From Scalesia atractyloides (Eukaryota; Streptophyta; Magnoliopsida; Asterales; Asteraceae), in assembly GCA_947069175.1 (NCBI GenBank), contig CAMTDV010000017.1, positions 44,835,137 to 44,899,136 on the forward strand: 64,000 bases of DNA, given 5' to 3'. A model generated the notes under the pieces. It did not search any database and had not been told where the DNA came from. It saw only the letters and a program-made list of their open reading frames with translations. Position 1 is the stretch's first letter. Every line of letters begins with the position of its first letter. Both the position numbers and the translations under genes were made by a program. This document shows, piece by piece, positions 34,665-46,968 of the stretch.

Positions 34665-36130
34665 TTAAGTAGTAGTGGTAACAGGAAAAAGATGTGGGTA
34701 TTTCTCGCGCATTGAGTCTTCACGTTCCCAAGTAAACTCAGGTCCTCGTTTCGACTCCCAGCGTACCCTGACAATTGGAATGCGACTTCGTCTTAAACGT
34801 TTCTCTTCGAAGTCCATAATTTCTACAGGTCTTTCAATGAAATGCATAGATTCATCGACTTGAATGTCTTCTAGAGGAATATGGAGGTTTTCATCGGCGA
34901 GGCACTTCTTCAAGTTTGATACATGGAATGTGGGATGAATTCTGTTGGGCTCTCCTGGTAGGTCAAGCTTGTATGCTATAGGTCCTACTCTTTCGAGTAT
35001 CTTGAAAGGTCCTACGTAGCGTGGTGCTAGCTTGCCCTTCTGGCCAAAACGAACCACTCCCTTCCACGGTGATACTTTTAAAAGTACTTGGTCACCAATG
35101 TTAAACTCCAAGGGCTTTCGTCGTTTGTCTGCATAACTCTTTTGACGACTTTGTGCCGCTAGAAGATTGTTTCGAATTTGATGGATCTTGTCTGTTGTTT
35201 CTTGAATTAATTTTGGACCGGTGATTTGTGCTTCTCCAATTTCGTGCCAACATATTGGTGATCGGCACTTACGACCATATAAAGCTTCGAAAGGTGCCAT
35301 GCCGATACTTGAATGATAGCTGTTGTTGTATGAAAATTCAACTAATGGTAGATGAGCGTCCCAATTCCCTTTGAAGTCTATGACACATGCTCGAAGCATG
35401 TCTTCAAGAGTTTGGATGGTGCGTTCAGACTGTCCATCAGTTTGAGGATGAAAAGCGGTACTGAGATCTAATCGTGTACCCAAAGCGGCTTGTACGGCTT
35501 GCCATGTTCATGAAGTGAAACGACCATCACGGTTTGAAATGATGCTTAAAGGTACACCATGACGGCTTACGATCTCGCTGATGTAGATACGAGCTAACTT
35601 CTCGTTCTTGAAGTCCTCGCGAATCGGAATGAAGTGAGCTGATTTGGTAAGACGATCAATGATTACCCATATGGTGTCATACCCACTGGAGGTGCGAGGT
35701 AACCCGGTAATGAAATCCATGGTTATGTTTTCCCACTTCCACACAGGTATTTCGGGTTGGACTAGAAGTCCTGAAGGTCTTTGATGTTCAGCTTTTACTT
35801 TGGAACATGTAAGGCACTTGGAAACAAAAACAGCAATATCCTTTTTCATGCCAGGCCACCAGTAGGTGTATCGAAGGTCTTGATACATCTTGTCGGCTCC
35901 TGGGTGTACAGAGTACCGTGTTTTGTGTGCCTCATTCATAAGGAAATCACGAAGGTTATTGTGATCGGGAATCCATATGCGATCTAGATAGTACAGAATA
36001 CCGTCGGATTTGGTTTCGATTTTAAGTTCTGCTCCACAAGACAACTCATTGCGTACGTCGTTTTCTGTTACAGAAACATGTTGAGCTTCTCGGATTTGAT
36101 CTTTGATGTCAGTTATGATTTGCGAACATA
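34665..36130 (-). pseudogene. Element 2 integrase with chromodomain (one stop)
   Basis: It has the same domains as element 1: HPGADKMYQDLRY and CLTCSKVKAEH (zinc region), the catalytic core with SNRDGRFTS, DGQSERTIQTLED, then the chromodomain segment VRWESKRGPEFTWERED. An in-frame TGA at 35508-35510 replaces the CGA seen at the equivalent place in element 1, a change expected from cytosine methylation and deamination. Otherwise the frame is open. Confidence 0.9.
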
Positions 36131-38110
36131 GAAGATGAATGGAGTTCGCATAACCCTTTCGACTGAGCGCATCGGCCACCACGTTTTCCTTGCCAGGATG
36201 ATACCGAATTTCACAGTCGTAGTCATTAAGAAGTTCGACCCATCTTCGTTGCCTCATATTCAAATCCTTTTGGTTAAAGATATGTTGGAGGCTCTTGTGG
36301 TCAGTGTATATTTCACACTTGGTACCGTAGAGGTAATGTCTCCATATCTTGAGAGAGAACACAACGGCTCCAAGTTCCAGGTCGTGGGTGGTGTAGTTCT
36401 TCTCATGAACTTTGAGTTGCCTAGAAGCATAGGCTATCACTTTTCCCCTTTGCATTAATACACAGCCTAGTCCTTGCCCTGATGCGTCGCAATATACTAC
36501 AAAGTCATCGCAACCTTCGGGGAGTGTGAGGATAGGTGCGTCACAAAGCTTTTGCTTAAGGGTTTGGAAGCTTCTTCTTGTTTAGGTCCCCATATGAAGG
36601 GTTTTCCTTTATGAGTCAAAGCCGTGAGTGGTACAGCAATACGGGAGAAATTTGCAATGAAATGGCGATAGTAACCAGCCAAACCAAGATCTTACTTCGG
36701 TAGGGGTACGTGGCGCTTGCCATTCCTATACTGCTTTGATCTTTGAGGGGTCGACATGTATTCCCTTCTCATTGACGACATGTCCAAGGAATTGTACTTC
36801 TCTTGACCAGAATTCGCATTTGGAGAATTTTGCATAGAGCTTTTCGGTTCTTAAGAGCGTAAGGATGAGTCGAAGGTGTCGTTCATGATCAGATTTAGAC
36901 TTTGAATAGATGAGGATGTCGTCGATGAAGACTATGACAAAACGGTCGAGATAGGGTTTGCATACCCTATTCATTAGATCCATTAATACAGGTGGGGTGT
37001 TGGTTAATCCAAATGGCATAACCATGAATTCGTAATGACCATAACGAGTTCGGAAGGCGGTCTTTGGGACATCTTCTTCATGTACTCTGAGTTGTTGATA
37101 ACCAGAACGAAGGTCGATTTTTGAAAAACAGGTGGCGCCCTGAAGTTGGTCTAGTAGGTCATCAATGCGAGGTAATGGATAGCGGTTCTTGACCGTTAAT
37201 TTGTTGAGTTCTCTGTAGTCGATACACATGCGAAACGTTCCATCTTTCTTCTTCACAAACAGAACAGGTGCACCCCAAGGCGATGAGCTAGGACGTATGA
37301 ATCCTTTGTCAGTCAGCTCTTGCAGTTGACTGGACAGCTCTTGCATTTCGGATGGGGCTAACCTATAAGGAGATTTTGCGACTGGTGTAGCGCCAGGTAT
37401 AAGATCAATGCGGAATTCGACTTCTCTCATGGGAGGAAGTCCTAAGATGTCGCCGGGAAAGACTTGTGGGAATTCTTTCACTACAGGTATATCTTCTAGT
37501 TTCTTCTCCTTGTTTCCCTTCTTGACGACGTGAGTTAGGACGACATAATTCTTGCGGAGATATTTTCGGGCTTGAAGGCAGGACATTTTGAGTCCTTTCG
37601 AAGGGGTTTCTCCAAAGATTCGTAGGGTTTGACCGTCTGCAAGAGGAATGCGAATGAACTTTTCGCGGCATACTACTTTAGCATGATGTTGGCTGAGCCA
37701 GTCCATACCGATTATAATGTCGAAACTTCCCAACTTCATAGGAATGAGGTAAACTGGAAAATCGTGATCGTTTAAAGTGAGGGTACAATTTCGTATAATA
37801 GAGTTTAATGAGACAGGTTTTCCGTCAGCAACTTCCACCGTTATGGATTCCATGAGATTATCACGAGTTTGGTTGAGGATGGGTTCAAATTCTAAGGACA
37901 CAAAACTCTTATCCGCGCCAGTATCAAATAACATGGATGCATAACTACCATTGATGAGAAACGTACCGTTACCCACGTTGTTGTCAGCCCTAGCTTGATT
38001 GGCGTTGATGTTGAAAGCCCTTCCTCTAGCAGGTGGAGGAGCTTGGTTAGCTTGGTTCACCGGATTTGCTTGAGCTTGGGCATGAATGATGTTCACCAAG
38101 CGTGGACAAG
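36130..38110 (-). pseudogene. Element 2 protease, reverse transcriptase and RNase H (broken)
   Basis: The protease motif LFDTGADKSF is near 37900. Reverse transcriptase keeps the catalytic FIDDILIYS near 36910 and FGLTNTP near 37000. RNase H ends with ADALSRKGY near 36145. Lesions: TAG at 36726-36728, a short deletion near 36691 and a one-base deletion near 36569. The catalytic box is intact, unlike in element 1. Confidence 0.9.
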
Positions 38111-39326
38111 TGTTTCTAAAGTGGTTTGGGTCTCCACAGTTGTAACAAGCCCGCATGGGTTGCATCATGGGGTAGTGGGGTTGGTAGTAGGATTGGGCCG
38201 TATGTAATGTAGGTGGTAGAAGTAAGGGTTGTTGGGCTTGACCCACTATCTGATGGTGGGTTTGGGTTGAGGGTTGGTTGCGGTTCATTCGCTGAAGTGT
38301 GCGACAGGTTTGGGTGGTGTGACCTGCACGGCCACAGCTGGTGCAATGTTGGCAGGGGTGTTCGGGAAAGTGATGGTATTGGCAACGGTTGCATTTTGGG
38401 TATGGGCCGGAGTATGGCTTTTTATATGGTGCAGCTGAGGGGGCAATTTGGGTGATGGGTGCAGCAGTGATTGGGGGGTTTGTTTGAGTGACATCAAAGT
38501 TTCTGTTGTTTCGTTTTCTCTTACCAGCAAACTTTGAGGAGGAGGTGGAATGGTTTGAAGTTTGGCCCTCAATGGGGACTTTCTTTTTCTCCTCTTTGAA
38601 TTTACCGTTTCGGATGCGATTCTCGGTAAGTTCGGTAGCTAGTTCCATTGCGACTTCAAGTGTTGCAGGCGAAGCGCTTCGAACCGAGTCTTGAATTTTC
38701 GAGGGGAGGCCTCGAATATAGTGTTCAACTAAGCGGTACACTGGGGTGAACAAGTTGGGAATCATTTGGTTCAACTCTAGAAACCTTTTGTTGTAGGAAG
38801 TATGATCTCCTTCCTTTTGCTTTAACGAGTGGAATTCATCTTCTAACTTTTTGATTTCGCTTCTTGGACAGAAGCGTCTTGTCATGATCTCCCTTAACTC
38901 TTCCTATGTTAAGGCCATTGCATCTTCGATTCCTCTCTTGCCCTTCTCTGTGTTCCACCAGGTCAGGGCTACCCCAAACAGTCTCCCGGTTGCGTAACGT
39001 ACCTTGCGATCCTCGGGACAATCGCAATTGAGGAAGGTGTTCTCCATTTCCTCAAACCAGTGGAGGAGAGCAGTGACACCTTCAGTCCCTTCATACTTTG
39101 GGGGATCGCAAGACTTGAAGTGTTTGTAGGAGCACTTTTTGGAGGGAGGGTTGTCGACGTTCTGGTCTTCTTGGTTGGGAGGGTTGATGGGATTCGCGGT
39201 GAGAGCTTGTTGGACTTGAATTACGATGTCAGGAAGCACCGCGACCATTTGTTTTGCAATTTGGGTGGCCAAGCGTTCGTTTGACCTTCCTGACTTTCTA
39301 CCTCCACGTAGTTGCCTAGCCGACAT
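38110..39326 (-). pseudogene. Element 2 Gag (one stop)
   Basis: It starts at Met 39326 (MSARQLRGGRKSG). Gag core, CQHCTSCGRAGHTTQTC and the zinc knuckle CYNCGDPNHFRNTC (about 38110-38155) are present. A TAG at 38904-38906 replaces the Trp of element 1 (ALTWEEL). After it the frame is open into protease and reverse transcriptase, supporting a single gag-pol polyprotein in the ancestor. Confidence 0.9.
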
Positions 39327-40121
39327 CTACAGGAAAATAGATAGGAAGATTGTGAGTTTAAGAAGTTTTTAGGTGTCATGTGTCGTTAAAAGTAATAAAA
39401 TAACATAATCATAAATAATGCAACTACATCCATAGGATGTCTTGGGTTTGCTCATGTTTGGGCCTCCAATGTCCCCCATACCCTCGCCTGTATAGTCATG
39501 TGGGCCCCCATGACTATTGGCTTAGTAGGATTCACATTGGTGTTGGCGGTTTAACACTCGCATCACCCGAATGAAAACCATGAAATATGTTTGCGAGATG
39601 TATGGTAGGAGGGTGTCCAGGTATAGACACAATGACAACTCAAAGTGGGGTTAGCTTACACGACGTTTGGTATAGCATGCTTTGGCTTAATAGGTCCTTC
39701 GTACTCTCATCGTTAGTCCCCAGGTAGGCAAACTGGTCCTTTATTTTGGATTTATACGAATGCCAAGCCTAGACAGGACGTTCCGACTACCGGTACTCGT
39801 ACCCTTCCAGTTACTACATGCCCGTCATGAGAACTCACTTTGATGTGATTTGAAAATACAAAAATCGTTGCAAAAATCATAGGAATTGTGAGGTGTGTGC
39901 TCTCATGGATATGGTATGTTATGAGGATATGATTCATGATAAGCATTGTATAATAATATGTACTTATGAACATGCTTGCATAACAATGAATGTAACAATA
40001 AACACAAAGCATATAAACATCATGAATTTTGCATGTAACACATAAACAATTTAAAATTTTTAATCAACTATAGTATAGGCTCTAAGGGTCTAATAACCTA
40101 TCCTATATCCCTATAGTCATG

Positions 40122-40133
40122 GCTCTGATACCA
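40122..40133 (-). other. Element 2 primer-binding site (initiator Met tRNA)
   Basis: The minus strand reads TGGTATCAGAGC, a perfect match, 3 bases from the 5' LTR. Confidence 0.92.
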
Positions 40134-41211
40134 ATCTGTCACACCCCGACCCGCAGCGGAATAAGAGTCGGGGCATAATTGGGTTATCACCAAAGCTCAT
40201 GATGTTTACTAAAATGTTTCATATTTATTAAATTCAAATTACAACTTAAATGTTCAAACCAAATTCATACAATACAAGGAAATGAAAACTAATAAAACAA
40301 TCCATAGCCTAAACTGATTTATTCTTCTAGGCCGTCCTATGTGTTTCTTGCTTCAACTGGATCACTTGTATCATGTGTAAAAATAGGGGAATTTTGGGTC
40401 AACAAAAGTTGGCGAGTGAACCTTGTTAAAAACATTTGTTATTGATTTCTTGTTGTATTTACTATGAAAAAATTGTGCAATAATCATATGTGAGCAAAAC
40501 GTATATAAACAAACAAACACAAACCACCTTGAATGAGTATATGACATGAATGATAATGTATATGTTGGCAACGTCACGTTTCGCTCATAGGTAATGGGTA
40601 ACGGACGAGCCTATGATGATGTATGTGAGATCAAGGCTCAATCAAACGGAGCCGATCGAAATGAGGCACCTGTACTCAACCCGTCTCCCACGGGGAGCTG
40701 TTGGGCCTGATGAAATGTATGTACTGAAAATGATAACATTAAACTAAACATAATCCACATAACAACTGATACATATTGGATACACATTTGATCATGGATA
40801 TGATGGATGCACAAGTGTTTAAATATAATAAATAATTAAGCGACACATGATACACCCCAAAATGTGATTAAAACGGGGAATTTGTAGAGATTCACTCACA
40901 TTGGGTGCGTTCTTTTGATGATGTTGAATGCGCACGAGTTTTGGGATTTGATCGACGAGGAAAAACTAACCTAAAATAATAACGAAATGGTTCGGTAAAT
41001 AAGTGGATTTTATTAACAATTTTAATAGGATTTTTAGATTTATTTTTGTGAGTTTAAGGTCATTTTCTAACTTTAAAAATATTATTTTTAAGTATTTTTA
41101 ATTGTTTTTTAAATTAAATAAATAAATAAATAAAAAAAATAAAAAAATTGACTTTTTTTGTTGACCGTTGACCGTTGACCGGACCGTTGACCGGTCGGAC
41201 TGTGGTTGAGT

Positions 41212-41452
41212 GTGCACTGAGTGAGGTTCGAACCCGGGACCTCTCGTACGCGTGCACGCAGCTCTACCAACTTAGCTACGTGTCTAACCCGAAATATTCT
41301 ATGTTTTAATTATATATATATACTAATTAAATGTTAATTTATTTGGTTTATATTAAAAGGATTTAAAATGGTCGAACTGGTTGCAGGGAGCCGGATCGAA
41401 CTCGGGTCCTTTGGTTTGTAAGCGCACAGCCCAACCAGTTGGGCTGTGTGTC
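41212..41452 (-). ncRNA. tRNA-like modules A and B in element 2 5' LTR
   Basis: A is at 41212-41284 (GGTTCGAACCC on the plus strand) and B at 41379-41452. Module C is removed by the deletion. Confidence 0.66.
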
Positions 41453-42099
41453 TTATCTGTTTAACTTACGGTTTATTTTAATCTTATAGACCTACCGTGA
41501 CTTGATCTGATTCTGTTTAAAAAAATTGGTTTTAATTCGGAAAGTCGGTGTGTTTGTAAGGTTCACAGCGTGATTTCGGAAATTTCCAGAGATTTTTCGG
41601 CGAGTGCAGATTATCCGGCAACGTCGTCTGGGACCGATTCTGGTTGAAGGATTGAAGTTAGTATAAGTCTAACAATGGATTGAAAACGAAAGAGTCGAGA
41701 AATTTACCGATTTGATGTAAGTCTCGGTTTTCCGGCGAATGTCCGGCAATACAGAATATCTCCGGCGAGTGTAATTGCTTCGAGAAATTGTGCGATTTTG
41801 AGCGAAAAGATTACTAGAGGCTTAGGTGTGTATTTATAGGGAAGAATCAGGATGAATTGAGTCCGAATTTGGTCTTGATTCATGGTATAGGTTTTCTCCG
41901 GCGGTTATGACTGAGATCGCGGGATTAGACATCGGTTATAACCGATGTCGAAGTTAATATACGCGTTCAGTCAAAGGAAACCGTCGATAATTGGCGAAAT
42001 CGTCGGTAATTCCGGCGACTGCGGATTGGGCGCGCTGAGGACTGAATTCGATTTCGAGTTTTATTATAAATGTTATTTGTTTTAATAGATATCACAAAT

Positions 42100-42171
42100 G
42101 AGTCAAGTGGCGGAGTGGTTGGGTGTTGCTTGTTTCTTCCGGCTGACCCGGGTTCGAAACCCGGCAGCCTC
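42100..42171 (+). ncRNA. tRNA-like module D in element 2 5' LTR
   Basis: The perfect T-arm (CCGGG, TTCGAAA, CCCGG) is retained, and the block is followed by T7 at 42172. A and B boxes are as in the other copies. Confidence 0.7.
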
Positions 42172-42356
42172 TTTTTTTATTTACTTTATTTTTACTTTTT
42201 AATAATTATAGTTTTTAAATTCTAAAATGTTTATTAATTATGTATTGTTTAAAATTAATAATAATCATAAATACGCAACGAAATTTTATAACTTGATATT
42301 CGATTAATAAACGAAGCGGGTTTGGAAACCCGTTTTTCGACGGATGTTACAGTAAC

Positions 42357-43707
42357 CCCCAAACAATTTACCTTTCCTGCACTTGAACACTTTATATTTC
42401 CTGCACTTTTAAATATTAGTATTTTGTGATGACCGCAGGTGGAAGGATCCTGGACTCCAGGACGAAGCCTTCGGTCATCGATGTTCATATGCTTTTAGAA
42501 CTTATCACACTTCTTGGTGGATGGGTCTTGGTTTAAGACTAAACCAAGAGTGTGACATTTTGGGTTGCTAATAATAGACTAATCTTTTAGCCTTATATGT
42601 TTTTGTTATGTTTTTGTTTTTTGAGAGATATGTTTGAAATTTTCTGATCAAATATGCTGGTCAGGATACTAATAAAACGTTTAATACCTTTGTTATCTTT
42701 AAAAATATCAGATAAAAGTCTGGTTATACGTTACTTTGTAGAAAACTCATGTTATTCAGATGGGCTTTCAAGATATGAAAAATAAAAATCCATACCAGAA
42801 ACACTTATGCAATAAGTTCTAATTTTAACATTTGAATCCTTTGCAATGTCCCCAGCATGGGTGTCCCCTGTCTGTGCAGGATTTTGCATCAGCGCATGAC
42901 ATACTTGAGGATTCCTTCATTTTGTAATTGAACTTCATAGCTTTTTCATCCACAGAGAATGTGTGTGAACACAATCGTAGTTTGCTATATCCTTAGAATT
43001 TGTTAACAACTTTAGTTTCAGTGAGGATAAATCCTTAGTATACTGGGGATAAACCCTTAGTACCCTAGGGATAAACCCTTAGTTTCCTTGGGATAAGCCC
43101 TTATTATCCTGGGAATAAGCCCTTAGTGTCTTGGGGATAAACCCTTACTTTCGTGCGCTACAGGCGGGAGTGTATAAACTCCAAGACTTAGAAAGGCGAA
43201 AACCTTTAAACCTTAGAGAGTATGAAAATACCCTTTCGCGAGAGAGGGTGATCAATCCTCATATACCGTAAGGATCCGGGATATAGCCAACAATAACAAA
43301 ATTGTCAGCCACTGTTACATGGACTGGTCCCGCCATCTTGAACTATACCCGGATACTTGCGCTCCAGGCGGGGTGTTTAAACCCAATTCGTGAGAAAGGT
43401 GAATACCTTTAAACCTGTGAAGGGATCTGAATCCCTTCAACATGAGAGAGGGGACCAATCCTCTAGTCTTACGATCCATCTTAAGCAAATATCCTGGAGC
43501 ATTATCCTGAAGCATATCCTACAAAACATCCTCAAACTAAGGTGGGTGTTAGCTTGGCTAACACCCCTCGGATGCTTAAGTCAGTATTGGGTTTCAAAGA
43601 ATAATAAATTAAATTAAATATATTTGGAAGAGATAGGATTTATACCGTCCCGAGTTAGAAAATAAATTCTAAACTCACTTGAAATAAGCTTTAAGATGTA
43701 TAGCATT
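42357..43707 (-). other. Tat element 3' untranslated region
   Basis: Non-coding DNA between the integrase stop and the insertion point of element 2. It holds six GGGATAAACCCTTAG-type repeats (43025-43155) and a second-order duplication: blocks at 43153-43270 and 43357-43475 share GCGCT-CAGGCGGG, CCTTTAAACC and GAGAGAGG segments in the same order. Confidence 0.6.
43025..43155. repeat. Six-copy 22-23 bp tandem repeat
   Basis: Six units of the form GGGATAAACCCTTAGT plus a variable CCTTG or CCTGG. TTAAGG-like and CCCTTA strings recur in each. Located between Tat integrase and the antisense ORF. Confidence 0.85.
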
Positions 43708-44988
43708 CTAGGATCTCGGTATCATTTCTCCTTCCATGGTCTTGAGCCGATATGCTCCCTTTCCAGATTCTGCTTCAATCTCGTATGGTCCTTCCCATTT
43801 TGGGGCTAACTTCCCATCAGCATGGTTGGTTGTATTCTGAAACGCTTTCCTCAAGATCCAATCTCCAACTTGGAATCTCCTAGTCCTTAAATTCTTGTTG
43901 TATGACCTGGCTATCCTCTGTTGATATGCTGCCATCCTTAGCTTTGCTGCATCTCTTGTCTCGTCAATAGTATCTAGTTCTTGACACAAGACTTCAGGAT
44001 TTGCTTCAGGATCCCGTAGGCTCGATCTTGCCGTAGGAATCACCATCTCTGTTGGAATTACTGCTTCTGCCCCGAACACCAAAGAACGGGGTTTGCCAGT
44101 AGCATTCTTCATAGTTGTTCTATCGGCCCAAAGGACAAATGGTAGTTCCTCTGCCCATTTTCCTTTCTTGGCACCTAGCCTCTTCTTCAAGTTGTTGACA
44201 ATTATCTTGTTGGAGGATTCCGCTTGTCCATTAGCCTGAGGATGTACCGGTGTTGACGTGATCATCTTAATTCCCCAACTTTTGCAAAAATCAATAGTTC
44301 TTTTGCTGATGACTTGAGAGCCATTGTCACAAATTATCTCGGCCAGTATCCCGAATCTTGTCAGGATATTCCTCTTGATGAAAGACACCACTTCTTGATC
44401 CCTTACTTGGACAAAGGCTTCCGCTTCAATCCACTTGGAAAAATAATCCGTCATTGCCAGCATGAAAACTTTTCCTCCCAGAGCCTTAGGTAGTTTCCCT
44501 ACTATATCCATACCCCACTTCATAAATGGCCAAGGGGATATGATGGGATATAATGGTTCAGCAGACTGATGTAGTATATTGCTGTATCTTTGACATGCAT
44601 CACATTTTCGAGCATACTCCACAGCATCCTTTCTCATGGTCGGCCAGTAATATCCCGTTCTCAACACCTGCGAGAATAAAGATCTACCCCTAGTATGGTT
44701 GCTACAATCTCCTTCATGTATATCCTGAAGTACCTCATTGGTTTCAGGATTTTCCAGGCACCTTAGATATGGACCTGCAAGGGATTTCTTATACAAAACG
44801 TTATTTAAAATAGTAAAACGGGATACCTTCATTCTGAAAGCTTTGGGATTCTCATCCTTTGGGATATCTCCTTTGTCAAGATACTTCACAATTGGAGTAA
44901 TCCAGGATTCAGGATTCTCCTCAGGATATTTGTTACCAGGATCCTGCACTGTTACTACCTCCTTATCCTGAGACTTGAAAAGTTCCAT
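43708..44988 (-). pseudogene. Tat element integrase
   Basis: A 426-codon open segment. The zinc-binding HHCC is at about residues 90-135 (HEGDCSNHTRGRSL, then CDACQRYSN). The catalytic DDE core has D in MDIVGKLPKALGG, D in EIICDNGSQ and E in HPQANGQAESSNK. A C-terminal segment with VGDWILRKAF and KLAPKWEGPYEI follows. There is no chromodomain, as expected for Tat. This domain is intact, but it is separated from RNase H by broken frames. Confidence 0.88.
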
Positions 44989-45059
44989 AGCCGGGTACAG
45001 GATATGTAGTATAGGTATCCGAGTTCCTTCTGGTATCCTGACAGTAGATCCTAAATTTG

Positions 45060-46033
45060 CTAAAGCGTCTGCTTCAGCATTTTCTTCTCTTGGTACCTGT
45101 TCAAGTGTAAAATGTTTCCTGCTAATTTTTTAACAATTTCAAGATATTCAGCTAACTTTTCACCTTTGACTGCATAAGATCCATTGAAATGGTTAGTAAT
45201 CAACAGGGAATCAACATACACTCGTAAACAATTAACATTCATCTTCTTAGCCAATTCTAATCATGCTATCAGAGCTTCATACTCAGCTTCATTATTAGTA
45301 GCAAGAAATTCACATCTAATAGCCTGGGGTAACATGTCCCCCTGTGGCGATTTTAGTAGCATCCCTAATCCTACACCTCATACATTAGATGCACCATCAG
45401 CATACAATATCCAACATTCTGAATTCTCACCTAGTTGTTGTACTTCTAAGTCAGCTTCATTTTGAATATCACTACTAAAATCCACCACAAAGTCTGCTAG
45501 GGCCTGAGACTTTATAGCATTTCTAGGTTCATATACTAGATCATAGGCACTTAGTTTAACAGACCATTTAGCCATTCTACCAGACATCTCGGGTTTCCTA
45601 AGCACATTTTTAACAGGATAATTAGTTTTAACATGTATCCTATGCGTTTCAAAGTAATGTCTAAGCTTAGTTGATGCCATGACTAGAGCTAATATCAATT
45701 TTTCTAAATGTGAATATCTAGTTTCGGCATCTAGCAACTTTTACTAACGTAATAAACAGGATATTGCTGACCTTCATGATCCTTTACCAGAACAGCACTT
45801 ACTGTATTCCCTGACACTGCAAGATATAGGGATAAAGGTTCACCATCCTCGGGCTTCATCAGCAGAGGTGCACTTGAGAGATACTGCTTTAATTCTTGTA
45901 GAGCAGCTTCATGTCTTTCTTGACATTCAAACTTTTTGTTCTTCTTCAGGATATCATAAAATTCCTTGCATTTTTCTGAGGATCTTGATATAACCTGTTC
46001 AATGCTGCTACTCGTCCTGTTAACCTTGCACAT
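45060..46033 (-). pseudogene. Tat element tandem RNase H domains (broken)
   Basis: The first RNase H follows reverse transcriptase (LYLAVSGNTVSAVLVKDH near 45830-45780, then HYFETHRIHVKTNYP). A second, archaeal-type RNase H begins WILYADGASNV near 45400 and continues to VYVDSLLITNHFNGSY near 45195. Two RNase H domains are characteristic of the Tat lineage. Frames change at about 45737, 45378 and 45254. Confidence 0.8.
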
Positions 46034-46655
46034 CTTTCATGTTGGATGGTGATTTGAGATCCAGGATAACTTTGATCTGTTCTGGACTTGCTTCTATTCC
46101 CCTCTTGGTCACCATATATCCTAAAAATTTTCCTGCCCCCACTCCGAAGTGGCACTTAGCAGGATTCAGCTTCATATTATACCGGTCCAGGATATTGAAG
46201 GAACATTCCAAATCCTGGAGGTGATCCTTCAATTTCTTGGATTTCACCACCATATCGTCAATGTATACCTCCATGGTGTCCCCCAGTTTGTCTTTGAACA
46301 TCATGTTAACCAGCCTCTGGTACGTTGCACCTGCATTTTTTAAACCAAAGGGCATGGCCGTATAACAGTATATACCTGTGGGTGTCATGAATGCTATATC
46401 CTCCTGGTCAGATGGTTCCATTTGAATTTGTTGAAATCCTGAGGATGCATCCATAAAGGTCAGCATTTCATGGCCGGCAGTCGCATCTACCATTGAATCT
46501 ATGTGCGGTAATGGGAATGGGTCTTTAGGACAGGCTTTATTGAGGTCTGTGTAGTCTACACAAACTCTCCACTTCCCATTCTTCTTTTGGACCACTTCCA
46601 CATTTGCTAGCCATCTGGCAAACTTAACTTCCCTAATCATCTTGGACTTGGGCAA
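46020..46655 (-). pseudogene. Tat element reverse transcriptase
   Basis: A 211-codon segment with VDYTDLNKACPKDPFPLPHID, FMDASSGFQQI, the MPFGLKNAGATYQR motif and catalytic VYIDDMVVKSK, all in order. A linker piece (46738-46941; NIPQDIENRLTNLL and FAWKHEDMTGI) lies upstream in another frame. Motifs are intact but neighbouring frames are broken. Confidence 0.88.
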
Positions 46656-46968
46656 CCTTTCAACCTCCTCTTGTATAATTACATTTCTTTCAGGAGTAAA
46701 TTTCCTTCTCTTTTGTTGAACGGGCCTGAAAGATTTATCAATTCCAAGTTTGTGAGTTATAATATCTTTTGATACCTGTCATGTCTTCGTGTTTCCATGC
46801 AAACGTAGACATCCTGCATTTCAAAAGGTTAGTAAGCCGATTCTCAATATCCTGAGGGATATTGGTCCCTACAAGCACCGAGATATCTGAGTTATCCTGA
46901 TCCAGGATAACTTTTTTAACATCCTGCTCAGAAGTTTCCACGATATCCTGGGCTTGTATCTTTAATTG

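Larger units (their letters stand above)
32032..42351 (-). mobile_element. Tekay-lineage Ty3/gypsy element 2, full length
   Basis: LTRs are 32032-34630 (3') and 40137-42351 (5'), with target duplication GTAAC (32027-32031 and 42352-42356). It has the same order and closely similar proteins to element 1. The 5' LTR carries a 380-bp internal deletion. It is inserted in the Tat element between integrase and the antisense ORF. Confidence 0.95.
40137..42351 (-). repeat. Element 2 5' LTR (2215 bp, internally deleted)
   Basis: Collinear with the 3' LTR except for a deletion at about 41563, which joins sequence equivalent to 33460 with that at 33840. About 380 bp are missing, including tRNA-like module C and part of the R region. 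The junction shares TTC between both sides. The TATA box is at 41830-41838. Confidence 0.93.
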
